In this document: in pieces, positions 19,201-28,969 of the stretch
How the letters are laid out: each line of letters opens with the position of its first letter
Numbering within the stretch: the stretch's first letter is position 1
Source of the DNA: Massilia sp. Se16.2.3
GTDB lineage: Bacteria; Pseudomonadota; Gammaproteobacteria; Burkholderiales; Burkholderiaceae_D
Assembly: GCF_014171595.1 (NCBI RefSeq)
Contig: NZ_CP050451.1
Coordinates: 1,984,001 to 2,048,000 of the forward strand
DNA length: 64,000 bases
Reading direction: 5' to 3'
Notes under the pieces: model-generated
What the model was told of the DNA's origin: nothing
Database searches by the model: none
The model's input: only the letters and a program-made list of their open reading frames with translations
Position numbers and translations under genes: made by a program

Positions 19201-19598
19201 CCAACGAGCAGAAGTTCTGGGACATCGTGAACTCGAACCACGCGCTGCGTAACTCGGCCGGCAAGGTCGTCGATCGCAACAACACGTTCGCTCCATGGAC
19301 CAACAGCATCGACATGCGTATCACTCAGGAAGTGCCTGGCCTGTTCAAGGGCCACAAGGGCGCGATTGCGATCGACTTCCAGAACGTCGGCAACATGCTG
19401 AACAAGAAGTGGGGCCGTATCAACGAGATCAGCTTCGCCAGCAATGGTGGTGCTTCGCGTAACTTCGTTGACTACGCTGGTATGCAAGACGGCAAGTACG
19501 TCTACCAGGTCCGTGACCGCGTCGAAGACTACACTGTGCGCCAGGTCAAAGGCGAATCGCAGTGGGCCCTCCAGGTCACCGCACGCTACGAGTTCTAA
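16209..19598 (+). CDS. Oar-like TonB-dependent receptor with a carboxypeptidase-regulatory domain
   Basis: Large outer-membrane receptor of 1129 residues. It has a signal peptide (ALSIALSASPAFA, to about residue 27), a CarboxypepD_reg-like beta domain at about 30-115 (GRVAGADGKPVAGAQVTI, TDAEGRYVARGLRVGGPY), a plug region at about 120-250 (ISAGGQNSRFNSITVDGV, NINAVTKSGTNDWHGS) and a barrel ending in the aromatic signature ARYEF. This architecture is that of Oar proteins. Such receptors import large or scarce substrates with TonB energy; the ligand here is unknown. The neighbours (exported deaminase, nucleotidase, nuclease) make a nucleic-acid-derived ligand plausible, but that is inference. 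A long leader precedes it and a strong terminator follows, so it is a single-gene unit. Confidence 0.9.
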   Translation: MITQKQIRLTKLALALSIALSASPAFAQNTTSAIGGRVAGADGKPVAGAQVTIRHAESGSVSTVTTDAEGRYVARGLRVGGPYTITMTKDGVAETYNNVFTNLAETASVDGTLGNVQVVKVTGQTVSNKFNSSNMGSGTSIGRAELVAQASIARSLSDYARNDPRLSQTDKERGEISAGGQNSRFNSITVDGVSISDTFGLEANGLPTNKQPISIDAIQSVQVNISNYDVTQKGYTGANINAVTKSGTNDWHGSVYHVYRDDRLVGDRFNETSGEYYQAPAFKEKTNGLTLGGPLIQDKLFVFVSAEDSTSSKASPTYGPLGSNLTNIGITPTLISGLQDIAKNTYGMDVGSSDIPGGAELTVEDRLLKVDWNISDNHRANFRWQKTKQNEPQFPGNSSSGIALTSYLYAEKKTTESSVAQVFSDWTQSFSTEVKLSRRDSGKSHDTNSRLPSMALQVGGALPAGTPTSVSGANRFLNFGTEASRQFNELDTTTWDAYAGATWLHGDHEVKGGADYTKNEIFNAFLQNVNGTYTFRCNNTAGLTSAQVDACVLEAFRQGRPSSYQAQLPATGYTLEQGAANWTLANTGLFLQDTWSVNPQLKLTYGVRYDRASTNDRPLRNDVVAAARVVGSVNATTGLITRDSGGFGVDNTATIDGDDLIQPRVGFNYRFDTKRATQLRGGFGLFGGAALNVWLGNPFANAGIATRVVGCGTGNFAACPGTGDPIFSANPDTQRALAGVTPAANVDVLQNGISQPSVWKANLAFEHELPWYGMVVSLEYMRTDTNKGIYFRQLNLGDPTRVGPDGRPLFWTAPGYNAACATGTTSITFNTSGACNGYRARALSNASFNNVLEVAKTKKGGGNLATLQLTNSRSRGLRWSAAYTYTDATEVSNLSSSTSGSNFGARAIFDPNEDVAANSAYLVKDRINASVSWEKAFFGTYKTIVGAFYEGRSGKPYSWTFNNDMNGDGVNGNDLMYIPSAFGSGEVVFRGDTTTNHANEQKFWDIVNSNHALRNSAGKVVDRNNTFAPWTNSIDMRITQEVPGLFKGHKGAIAIDFQNVGNMLNKKWGRINEISFASNGGASRNFVDYAGMQDGKYVYQVRDRVEDYTVRQVKGESQWALQVTARYEF

Positions 19599-19623
19599 GC
19601 TCGCCAGCAGAGGTGCAAGCCTG

Positions 19624-19655
19624 AAAACGGCCGGTGGCGACACCGGCCGTTTTTT
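19624..19655 (+). terminator. Rho-independent terminator of the TonB receptor gene
   Basis: AAAACGGCCGGTG pairs with CACCGGCCGTTTT around GCGA and is followed by more T. It lies 26 bases after the stop. Confidence 0.93.
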
Positions 19656-19765
19656 CGTTTACGTGAGAGGGCAATACGGGGCTTGTAAAGATAGTCTCGC
19701 GCTGGCCCACGTGCAATAATTCGGGTCGCCCACACGGGCACCGTCTTCATCAGCAAAGGAATTCC

Positions 19766-21466
19766 ATGATCGCTTCCCCGCGCCTGCGCGCCCGTCTGTC
19801 TTTCCTCGCGCTCGCGCTGGCCGCCGCCGGCTGCGCCACGACGCCGCGCGGCCCGGTCACCCTCAACCTGGTCGCGATCAACGATTTCCACGGCAACCTC
19901 GAGCCGAGCAAGTACGAGTACACCAGCGCCGCCACCGGCACCACGCGCATCCTGCAGGCGGGCGGCATCGAAGCGCTCAGCGGCGCCTTGTCGGCCTGGC
20001 GCCGCGAGGACAAGGACCTGCTGTTCATCGGCGCCGGCGACCTGATCGGCGCAAGCCCGGCGCTGTCGTCGATGTGGGCGGACGAGCCCAGCATCGAAGC
20101 GATGAACCTGCTCGGTTTGCGCATGAGCTCGGTCGGCAACCATGAATTCGACGGCAGCGCCAAGGAACTGCTGCGCCAGCAGCACGGCGGCTGCGATTCG
20201 CCGCGTCCCAGCAAGGCCTGCAAGCTCGCACCAGACTTCCGTGGTGCGCGCTTCCCCTATCTGGCGGCGAACGTCTTCGACAGCGCCACGGGCAAGCCTT
20301 TCATGCCGGGCTACCGCATCGAGTCGGTCAAGGGCGTGAAGGTCGGCGTGGTCGGCGCGGTGCTGCAGGATACGGCGTCGGTCGCCATGAGCTCGGCCAT
20401 CGCAGGATTGCGTTTCATCGACGAGGCCGAGGCGATCAACCGCGCGCTGCCGAAGATGCGCGCCGAGGGCGCCCAGGTCGTGGTCGTCCTGATCCACGAA
20501 GGCGGCCGCACCAAGGACGCACCCGACCAGCCGAATTGCCAGGGCCTGACCGGGCCGGTTGTCGACATCGTGAAAAAGCTCGACCCGGCCTACCGCCTGG
20601 TCATTACCGGCCACTCGCACCAGGGTTACCTGTGCAAGGTCGACGACCGTGTCGTGACCCAGGCCGATGCGGCCGGCCACCTGCTGTCGCGCATCGCGGT
20701 CAAATACGACCCCGCCAGCGACACCGTACAGGACATCGACGTGCGCAACGTCGTGATGGACCCGCTTCAGTTCCCGGCCGACCCGAAGGTTGCCGCCTAC
20801 CTTGCGAGCGTCAGGGAACGCAGCCGCGTCGCACTGGCACGCCCCGTGGGCAAGCTGGGGGCGGCGCTGGTAACGCGCCAGGCCAGCGATTCCGGCGAAT
20901 CGCCGCTGGGCGACCTGATCGCCGACGCCGCGCTGGCGGCCACGCGCAGCCTTGGCGCCCAGATCGGCTTCATGAACAATGGCGGCATCCGCAAGGACCT
21001 GGAAGCGTCCAGCGCCGACCTGACCGCCACCTTCGGCCAGGTCCAGGCCGTCCTGCCCTTCGGTAACACGCTGTTCGTGATGGACCTGACCGGTGCCCAG
21101 CTGCGCCGCCTGCTCGAGCAGCAATGGCAGCGCCCCAGCAATTCGAGCGTGAGCCTGCTACAGATTTCCCATACCCTGTCGTATACATGGGATGAGAAGC
21201 GCCCGCTGGGCAGCCGTCTGGTGCCGGGCAGCCTGAAGGTGAATGGCCAGCCTGTCGAGGATGGCAAGACCTACCGCGTGGTGGCCAACAACTTCCTCGC
21301 CGAAGGCGGCGACAACTACCCGGAATTTGCCAAGGGCACGAACCGTGTCGCAACGCAGATCGTCGACCTCGACGCGCTGAGCGACTATATTGCCAGGAAC
21401 CCGGGTGCCGGCGCTGCCAATGCGGCGCTCGCCCCGACAAGACGCATCGACAAGGTGCGCCAGTAA
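19766..21466 (+). CDS. Lipoprotein 5'-nucleotidase (UshA-type metallophosphatase)
   Basis: Probable periplasmic nucleotidase that releases nucleosides and phosphate from nucleotides. The 566-residue protein has a lipobox (AAAGC, lipidated Cys23). The metallophosphatase motifs are INDFHGN, SVGNHEFDG, VVLIHEGG and ITGHSHQGY. The C-terminal 5'-nucleotidase domain covers roughly residues 350-540 (SPLGDLIADAALAATRS, MNNGGIRKDL, RVVANNFLAEGGDNY). It is unlike soluble UshA in being lipid-anchored. The ATG has AAGGAATTCC upstream. It lies next to the S1/P1 nuclease on the same strand, about 50 bases apart, so the two may be cotranscribed. Confidence 0.9.
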   Translation: MIASPRLRARLSFLALALAAAGCATTPRGPVTLNLVAINDFHGNLEPSKYEYTSAATGTTRILQAGGIEALSGALSAWRREDKDLLFIGAGDLIGASPALSSMWADEPSIEAMNLLGLRMSSVGNHEFDGSAKELLRQQHGGCDSPRPSKACKLAPDFRGARFPYLAANVFDSATGKPFMPGYRIESVKGVKVGVVGAVLQDTASVAMSSAIAGLRFIDEAEAINRALPKMRAEGAQVVVVLIHEGGRTKDAPDQPNCQGLTGPVVDIVKKLDPAYRLVITGHSHQGYLCKVDDRVVTQADAAGHLLSRIAVKYDPASDTVQDIDVRNVVMDPLQFPADPKVAAYLASVRERSRVALARPVGKLGAALVTRQASDSGESPLGDLIADAALAATRSLGAQIGFMNNGGIRKDLEASSADLTATFGQVQAVLPFGNTLFVMDLTGAQLRRLLEQQWQRPSNSSVSLLQISHTLSYTWDEKRPLGSRLVPGSLKVNGQPVEDGKTYRVVANNFLAEGGDNYPEFAKGTNRVATQIVDLDALSDYIARNPGAGAANAALAPTRRIDKVRQ

Positions 21467-21516
21467 CACGTACCGCTGCGCCGTATTGCTGCTGTATCGC
21501 CCATTTCGGAGAACGT

Positions 21517-22569
21517 ATGAAAAAACTCGCTTGTGTACTCGCCTTGACCGGCGCTTTCCTGTCGGCCGACGCCCTGGCCTGGGGCAACGACGGCCACCGC
21601 GCCGTCGGCGCCATCGCCGATAAACTGCTGAAAGGCAGCAACGCCGAGAAGCAGATCGCCGCGCTGCTGCTGCCGGGCGAATCGCTGGAAGCGATCGCCA
21701 ACTGGCCCGACTGCGTGAAGGGCAGCTATTGCGGCCCGCAGTCGCCGGAGATGGTCGACTATGTCAACGCCAACCCGAAGCACGGCAGCTACCACTACAC
21801 CGACGTGCCCTTCCAGCTCGAGCACTACCATGAAGGCGGCGTCGGCACCTTCGAGGAAGACATCGTCCAGACCCTGAAGCAGTGCATCGCCGTGCTGCAG
21901 GGGAAAACCGATCCGGCCCTGAACCCGCACAAGTTCACCAAGCGCCAGGCCCTGATCCTGCTGACCCACATGACGGGCGACATCCACCAGCCGCTGCACG
22001 TGGGCGCAGCCTTTGTCAGCAAGGACGCGAAGTTCGTGGTGCCGAAGTCGCATGCCGAAGTCGACGAAGTCGCGATCTTCGATTCGCGCGGCGGCAACAA
22101 CCTGCTGCTGGACGACCAGAAGATCACCGAACTGTCCGCGAACCTGATCCCGCCGGGCGAGGCCAAGCCAGTGAAGGAAGGCGTGCCGAAGGCGCTGACC
22201 AAGCCCTTCCACTCGTACTGGGACAGCACCACGGTCGACTACGCGTTCCGCCGCATCCGCACCAGGACCCCGGCCCAGTTCGCCGAGGCGGCCATTGCCG
22301 GCAAGCCTGCCGTCAAGCCGAACACGGGCGAGCTCGCCACCTGGCCCTACCAGTGGGCCGACGACGCGCTGGCCGTCTCGAAGCTGGCCTTTACCGACGT
22401 GGTGCCGGGCAAGCTGGTGCCGCAGACCGGCCGCAAGGGCGAGACCTATTACACCTTCACGCTCGAAGTGCCGGCCAACTACCCGGTGCCGAGCTCGCAA
22501 ATCGCCAAGGAACAGCTGATCAAGGGCGGCTACAAGCTGGCCGAGGTGCTGCAGGCGATCTACAAGTAA
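21517..22569 (+). CDS. Secreted S1/P1-type zinc nuclease
   Basis: Exported nuclease of the S1/P1 family, which cuts single-stranded DNA or RNA to 5'-nucleotides using three zinc ions. The 350-residue protein has a signal peptide ending in DALA; cleavage leaves Trp22 as the new N-terminus, the hallmark of the family, since this residue's amino group binds zinc. Other metal motifs are H27 in NDGHRAVG, YHYTDVP, and HMTGDIHQPLHVG. The site is preceded by GGAGAACGT. It follows the nucleotidase by about 50 bases: nuclease plus nucleotidase would yield nucleosides outside the cytoplasm. Confidence 0.93.
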   Translation: MKKLACVLALTGAFLSADALAWGNDGHRAVGAIADKLLKGSNAEKQIAALLLPGESLEAIANWPDCVKGSYCGPQSPEMVDYVNANPKHGSYHYTDVPFQLEHYHEGGVGTFEEDIVQTLKQCIAVLQGKTDPALNPHKFTKRQALILLTHMTGDIHQPLHVGAAFVSKDAKFVVPKSHAEVDEVAIFDSRGGNNLLLDDQKITELSANLIPPGEAKPVKEGVPKALTKPFHSYWDSTTVDYAFRRIRTRTPAQFAEAAIAGKPAVKPNTGELATWPYQWADDALAVSKLAFTDVVPGKLVPQTGRKGETYYTFTLEVPANYPVPSSQIAKEQLIKGGYKLAEVLQAIYK

Positions 22570-22620
22570 GACCAGCCTCGATGCGCCTGGTCCGAGGGGG
22601 CAGGGCGCTCCTCGCCCGAT

Positions 22621-22655
22621 GGAGCCGCGGCCCCGTGCCGCCGGCTCCTTTTTTT
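22621..22655 (+). terminator. Terminator after the S1/P1 nuclease gene
   Basis: GGAGCCG and CGGCTCC can pair with a GC-rich loop, followed by seven T. It lies 52 bases after the stop. Confidence 0.8.
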
Positions 22656-22712
22656 CGCCCCGTGCCGGCAGGACGCTTCGGGGCGGCACCAATGGGGCGG
22701 CCGTATTGCAGC

Positions 22713-22718
22713 TAAAAT
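22713..22718 (+). promoter_or_regulatory. Candidate -10 element (TAAAAT) for the MipA-like gene
   Basis: GCTAAAATAACGG lies about 40 bases upstream of the ATG and just past a terminator, in a GC-rich background. No clear -35 is seen. Confidence 0.35.
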
Positions 22719-22756
22719 AACGGTCCCGGCGCACCGCGCCCTCATCCGGATACCCC

Positions 22757-23602
22757 ATGAATCGCCATCCCCTCCGCTGCGCGGGCCTTGCCTGCCTGTT
22801 CGCGACTTCCGCCCATGCCGCCACGCTCGATGCCCCTGCCGCGGTGCCCGCCCAGCCGCTGTGGGAGCTGGGCCTGGCCGGCGGCGTAGTCAGCGCGCCC
22901 TCGTATCCGGGAGCGGATGACCGCGAGACGCGGGCGCTGGGATTGCCGCTGCTGATCTACCGCGGCAAGATCTTCCGCGCCGACCAGTCCGGCATCGGCG
23001 CACGCCTGTTCCGCACCGACGCGGCCGAACTCGACGTCGGCCTGGCGGCCTCGCTGCCGGCCCGGTCGGACGACGTCGAAGCGCGCGCCGGCATGCCGGA
23101 CCCGGGCGCGCTGGCCGAGTTCGGCCCGCGCCTCAAACTGCGCCTTGCCCGTTTCGACGGCTACAGCGGCCTGCGCGCCGAACTGCCGCTGCGCGCAGTG
23201 ATGGAAGTGCGCAGCGGTGTGCGCCACCAGGGCTATACCTTCGAGCCGCGCCTGGCTTACGACCGCCGCAGCATGGACGGCAAGTGGCTGTTCGAGACCA
23301 ACCTGTCCGCGGTGGTCGGCGACGGCAAGATCAATCGCTATTTCTATGAAGTGCGGCCGGAATACGCGACGGCCACGCGGCCTGCCTACCAGGCGAAATC
23401 CGGCCTGGTGCTGGTGCGCGCCGGGCTGTTTGTCGCGCGCGCGATCAACCGCGACCTGCGCGCCTACGGCTTCGTGCGCGCCGAGAACTACGGCGCCGGT
23501 GCCAACGACAATAGTCCGCTGCATTTGCGCGACAATGGCGTGTCGGCGGGCTTCGGGCTGTCGTGGACGTTCAAGCGTTCGGCCGCCCTGGCCAGCGAAT
23601 AA
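22757..23602 (+). CDS. MipA/OmpV family outer-membrane protein
   Basis: A 281-residue exported protein with a signal peptide ending near SAHAA (about residue 22). It shows the MipA/OmpV start WELGLAGGVVSAPSYPGADD, then alternating beta-strand sequence with a RAENYGAGANDNSPL segment and a C-terminal strand (GLSWTF) typical of the family. MipA was named for binding the lytic transglycosylase MltA and PBP1B, but most members have no proven role. It has its own terminator and promoter region upstream, so it is probably monocistronic. Confidence 0.85.
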   Translation: MNRHPLRCAGLACLFATSAHAATLDAPAAVPAQPLWELGLAGGVVSAPSYPGADDRETRALGLPLLIYRGKIFRADQSGIGARLFRTDAAELDVGLAASLPARSDDVEARAGMPDPGALAEFGPRLKLRLARFDGYSGLRAELPLRAVMEVRSGVRHQGYTFEPRLAYDRRSMDGKWLFETNLSAVVGDGKINRYFYEVRPEYATATRPAYQAKSGLVLVRAGLFVARAINRDLRAYGFVRAENYGAGANDNSPLHLRDNGVSAGFGLSWTFKRSAALASE

Positions 23603-23660
23603 GAGCGCCTGACAAAGGTGAAGCCGCACACGCGATGCGTGTGCCCTCCATAGCTGCGTT

Positions 23661-23700
23661 GCAGCGTCTTGCCGTACAGATGTACTGTCTTCGCCGCTGC
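23661..23700. repeat. Imperfect 40-bp palindrome
   Basis: GCAGCG (23661-23666) pairs with CGCTGC (23695-23700), and the centre GTACAGATGTAC is a near palindrome. It lies in the 250-base gap between the MipA-like gene and the haem-motif gene, and differs in sequence from the GTAGGGT repeat family. Confidence 0.5.
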
Positions 23701-23851
23701 GTCGGGCGGCCGCATTCCTTGCCCTGAAGGTTTGTTGGGCGCTCCCAGTCGGGAACGTATTTCTTAATCTCAATCACTTGCGCCGCCGCAAGCTACCGTG
23801 GCGCGCGAGCGCAAAGAATGGGCATTTCGCACTCCACCGGAGGAGATGTCC

Positions 23852-25219
23852 ATGTCGTTTCGCCACGCCTGCCCTGGCATTGCGGGTGCCCTGTTCCTGC
23901 TCACCGCGATGGCGGCCCCGGCCGATCCTTTTCGCGACCACGATGGCCAGCTGCCGCCGCCTTCCCAGTACAGCGGCCCGTCCTTTCGTCTCAGCCATGC
24001 CTATCCGTCCGGACTACCGGCGCCGCGCATGCCCTGGCGCACGGCGATCGGCAACGTCCCGATCAGCACAGGCAATGCCGCCGCCTACACCCAGGCGCTG
24101 AAAGACAGCATCGCGCGCGACATGGTGGCGCTGCTGGCCAATGACGGCGACTGGGACGCCGGCAGCCGCGGCTGGTACCACGATCCCTGGCTCGGCAGCC
24201 AGCGCGAGGCCATCCACGGCATGCTGGTCGGGCTCGAGCAGGTCGACAATGCGCTGTTTCCGAAGAGCGGCCTCGCCAAACCCTTCACCACCTACGTCGT
24301 GACCTATTACAACCGCATCGGTGCGCAGACGCTGGGACGCATCTGGCGCGACCCGCAGGCGCCGCAGCTGGGCGGCGGTGCGACCCAGTATGCGGACGGC
24401 TCGGTGACGGTGAAGCTGGCTTTCACCACGGCCGGCCCGCAAGCGTGGCCGGCGATGCGCGGCGCGCTGTCCTGGCCGATCATGATGGCGGCCAACGCCA
24501 CCACCGGCCACTTCGGGCGGCCGACCCCGGCGCCAGCCTACCTGATGCAGGCCGATATCGTCGTCAAGGACAGCCAGTCGGCGCCGCAGACGGGCTGGGT
24601 GTTCACGACCCGGTCTACGACCGCGACACCCGTCCGGGCAGCCGCGGGGTCTGGGACCAGATGGTGCCGCTGGGCGCGCAGTGGGGCAACGATCCGCAGG
24701 TCGACAGCGCGGCCAATGCCGGCGCGGCGCTCCTTGAAACCTGGGTCAACCCGCAGGCGCCCCTGTACGCGCTCGAGACGCTGGGCTGGGGCGGGCGCCT
24801 GTCGGGGCCGAACGATCACGGCGTCAACGACATCTCGGTGGCAGCCGAGGGCAAGCGGACCTTGACGCGCCGGGCCGGCAATTCCTCGTGCCTTAGTTGC
24901 CACGGCGCTTCGCAGTGGAATGCCGCCCATCCCGGCAAGGGCATGGCCTCGTTCATGATGCCGCTCGTCGGGCCGGGGGGGGGCCGGCGCAAGGGCCGGC
25001 GCGCCCTATCTCGATTCGCCTGCGCCCGGCTCGGCGGCCTGGCTGCGCTGGTACCAGAACCGGCCAGGCACCGAGCCGATGGACCCCGGCAGCATCCCGG
25101 GCGACTACGACCTGGCGCTGACCTTCCGCGTGCTGCCGGCCTGGCACGCGGCCAGGAGCGGCAAGGCGCATGCGCTGCAGAAGCTGGACGCGGGCGGGAC
25201 GGCGGTGCGGCGGGAGTGA
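23852..25219 (+). pseudogene. Exported protein with a C-type haem motif, two frameshifts
   Basis: I do not recognise a named family. Read across two breaks it is about 455 residues: a signal peptide (ALFLLTAMAAPA), a long domain (PWRTAIGNVPIST, GWYHDPWLGSQREAIHGMLVG, FTTYVVTYYNRIGAQTLGRIW, DPVYDRDTRPGSRGVWDQMV), then a single CxxCH site (NSSCLSCHGASQW) and a tail ending AGGTAVRRE. The first break is near 24600-24606, where one C seems lost; the second is in a nine-G run at 24975-24983. Each side is clean, so these are probably read errors or very recent. The start chosen is the ATG at 23852, with GGAGG eight bases upstream. A periplasmic single-haem protein is the safest description. Confidence 0.65.
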
Positions 25220-25233
25220 TGTTGGAGATGGCG

Positions 25234-25260
25234 AAAAAAAGGCGGCCCGCAGGCCGCCTT
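25234..25260 (-). terminator. Rho-independent terminator of the nucleoside importer operon
   Basis: On the minus strand AAGGCGGCC pairs with GGCCGCCTT around a short loop, followed by a run of seven T and then CGCC. It lies 20 bases past the last permease gene. Confidence 0.9.
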
Positions 25261-25279
25261 CCTCTTTGCGCGAAGCGAA

Positions 25280-26245
25280 TCAGCGCGATTTGACGAACGG
25301 CTTGCCCACCGCCTTCGGCGCCACCGACTTGGCCATCAGGCCCGCGAGCACGATCACGGTGACGACATACGGGATCATCTGGATCAGCGAACCGGGGATC
25401 GCGCCAATGACAGGAAACTCTTTGCCTTCGAGCTGGATCTGTACCGCCGTGAAGAAGCCGAACATCAGGCAGCCGAGCACCGTGTGCAGCGGGCGCCAGT
25501 TGCCGAACACCAGGGCGGTCAGGGCGAGGTAGCCGGCACCGGCAGACATGTCGCGCAGGAAGAAGCCGCTCTGGACGATGGACAGGTAGGCGCCCGAGAA
25601 CGAGCACAGCACGCCGGCGATGAGCATCGCCAGGTAGCGCGTCCGCTCGACCGAGACGCCGGCGGCGTCGGCAGCATGCGGGTTTTCCCCACAGGCGCGC
25701 AGGCGCAGGCCGAAGCGGCTGTGGTACACCACCCAGTGCACCACTGGCACCAGCAGGAAGGCGAGATAGACGAGCGCCGAGTGGCCGCCCAGCACCTTGC
25801 CCCAGAACCAGCCGAGGAAAGGCACGTCGGCCAGGGCTTCGGTCCCGATGAATTCGATGCCGGACAGGCGCGCCGCGCCCAGGTCTGGCGTGCGGCCGCC
25901 CTGCTGGAAGATGTACTGGGCGACGACAAAGGTCAGGCCGCTCATGGCGATGTTGATGGCGATGCCGGCGACTAACTGGTTACCCTTCTGGGTGATCGAC
26001 ACGAAGGCCTGCACCATGGCGATGGCGACCGAGACAGCCACGCCGGCGGCAACGCCCAGCCATGGGTTCTGCGTCGTGTAGCCGACGGCGGCGGAGACGA
26101 AGGCGGAAGCCAGGATCTTGCCTTCCAGGCCGAGGTCGACGACGCCGCTGCGCTCGGCGAACAGGCCGGCCAGGGCGGCGAACATCAGCACCGGCGCACT
26201 GCGGATCATCGAGACGATCGCGCTGGGGAAATCGAAGTACTCCAT
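25280..26245 (-). CDS. Nucleoside ABC transporter permease 2 (BmpA/NupQ-type)
   Basis: Second inner-membrane permease of a BMP-type nucleoside importer. The 321-residue protein has about eight to nine hydrophobic helices and family motifs near the N-terminus (APVLMFAALAGLFAERSGVV, DLGLEGKI). It also has LRACGENPHAADAAGVSVER in the cytoplasmic loop that meets the ATPase. It belongs to the BPD_transp_2 family that also includes sugar permeases; the BMP substrate-binding protein upstream points to nucleosides. Its start lies 4 bases after the stop of permease 1, with GGATAAGCC as ribosome site. Confidence 0.92.
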   Translation of the reverse strand: MEYFDFPSAIVSMIRSAPVLMFAALAGLFAERSGVVDLGLEGKILASAFVSAAVGYTTQNPWLGVAAGVAVSVAIAMVQAFVSITQKGNQLVAGIAINIAMSGLTFVVAQYIFQQGGRTPDLGAARLSGIEFIGTEALADVPFLGWFWGKVLGGHSALVYLAFLLVPVVHWVVYHSRFGLRLRACGENPHAADAAGVSVERTRYLAMLIAGVLCSFSGAYLSIVQSGFFLRDMSAGAGYLALTALVFGNWRPLHTVLGCLMFGFFTAVQIQLEGKEFPVIGAIPGSLIQMIPYVVTVIVLAGLMAKSVAPKAVGKPFVKSR

Positions 26246-26248
26246 GGC

Positions 26249-27334
26249 TTATCCTTTGCGTGTTGCGTTGATCAGTTTCAGGAGCGGCTTGGCGTAGAAG
26301 TTTTCCATCGCGCCGCAGAACAGGATGATCAGTCCCTGGATGAAGATGAAGGTCTCGACCGGAATGTTCGGCTTTTCCAGCGACAGGTCGAAACCGCCCT
26401 GGATCAGCGCGCCGAACAGCACCGACGAGAGGAAGATGCCGACCGGGTGCTGGCGGCCCATCAGGGCAATCGCAATGCCGACGAAACCGGCGCCGGCCGG
26501 GAAGTTCAAACTCAGGTAGTGGGTCGAACCCATGATCGAATTCACGGCCGCCAGGCCCGCCAGGGCGCCCGAGATCAGCATCGCGACGATGATCATGCGG
26601 CTGATGCGCACGCCGGCATAGTGGGCAGCATGCTGGTTCAGGCCGGTGGCGCGCAGCTGGTAGCCCCAGCTCGAGCGCGACACCATCACGCCATAGATGA
26701 CGAGGGCGAGGATCGCGATGGGGAAGCCGATGTTCAGCGGCGAATCGCCGAAGACAGGGAACCAGGCGTTCAGGGTCGGCAGGGCGGCGGCATCGGTAAA
26801 GACGCGGCTGGCCGGGTTCTGTTCGCCTTCGGGCAGCAGCGCCTTGACGATGATGAAGTTCATCAGATTGGCGGCGATGAAGTTGAACATGATGGTCGTG
26901 ACCACCACATGGCTGCCGCGCTTGGCCTGCAGGTAGCCTGGCAGGAAAGCCCACAGGGCGCCGAACACCGCGCTGCCGAGCATCGCCAGCGGGATCAGCA
27001 GCCAGGGCGAGAGCGTGGCGTCGAAAGCCAGCACGGCCAGGGTCAGGCCCAGGCCGCCGAAGTACATCTGGCCTTCGGCACCGATGTTGAACAGGCCCGC
27101 CTTCATGGCGATCGAGACGGCCAGGCCCGTGAAGATGAAGGTGCTGGCGTAGAACAGCGTGTAGCCCAGGCCTTCCGGGTTGACGACGGCCGAGTCGATC
27201 AGGATCTTCATCGATTCGACCGGGCTCTCGCCCAGCAGGTGGATGACGAGCGCGGCGACCAGCAGCGCCGACAGCAGGTTCAGGACCGGCAGGACGAAGC
27301 CTGTCGCCCAGCGTGGAAGTTCAGTTGTTTTCAT
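26249..27334 (-). CDS. Nucleoside ABC transporter permease 1 (NupP-type)
   Basis: First permease of the BMP-type importer. The 361-residue protein has many transmembrane helices, starting with VLPVLNLLSALLVAALVIHL at about 15-34. The family motif FTGLAVSIAMKAGLFNIGAEGQ lies at about residues 68-90, and the EAA-like loop is LRATGLNQHAAHYAGVRISR. Its stop is 3 bases from permease 2, and the ATPase gene ends 4 bases upstream of it, so the three genes are one operon. Confidence 0.93.
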   Translation of the reverse strand: MKTTELPRWATGFVLPVLNLLSALLVAALVIHLLGESPVESMKILIDSAVVNPEGLGYTLFYASTFIFTGLAVSIAMKAGLFNIGAEGQMYFGGLGLTLAVLAFDATLSPWLLIPLAMLGSAVFGALWAFLPGYLQAKRGSHVVVTTIMFNFIAANLMNFIIVKALLPEGEQNPASRVFTDAAALPTLNAWFPVFGDSPLNIGFPIAILALVIYGVMVSRSSWGYQLRATGLNQHAAHYAGVRISRMIIVAMLISGALAGLAAVNSIMGSTHYLSLNFPAGAGFVGIAIALMGRQHPVGIFLSSVLFGALIQGGFDLSLEKPNIPVETFIFIQGLIILFCGAMENFYAKPLLKLINATRKG

Positions 27335-27338
27335 GGTG

Positions 27339-28868
<1,530 letters not shown>

Positions 28869-28904
28869 AGCGATCAGTAGTGGAAAAGATAAATCGTCAT
28901 TTCA

Positions 28905-28943
28905 AAAGCGCGCCGCGCCGGGAGTGCCGGCGCGGCGCGCTTT
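28905..28943 (-). other. Stable stem-loop between the binding-protein and ATPase genes
   Basis: AAAGCGCGCCGCGCCGG pairs fully with CCGGCGCGGCGCGCTTT around a five-base GAGTG loop. On the minus strand only TTTT follows, so it is probably a partial terminator or mRNA stabiliser. Such a structure would let the binding protein be made in excess of the membrane subunits. Confidence 0.7.
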
Positions 28944-28969
28944 GATTACTAATGGAATCCCGAGTCGGC

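Noticed and set aside
16203..19643. 1146-codon open frame on the minus strand opposite the TonB receptor
   Set aside because: Its composition (Val/Gly/Ala/Arg/Asp-rich, no domain) is the usual antisense shadow of a GC-rich gene; the plus-strand product has clear motifs.
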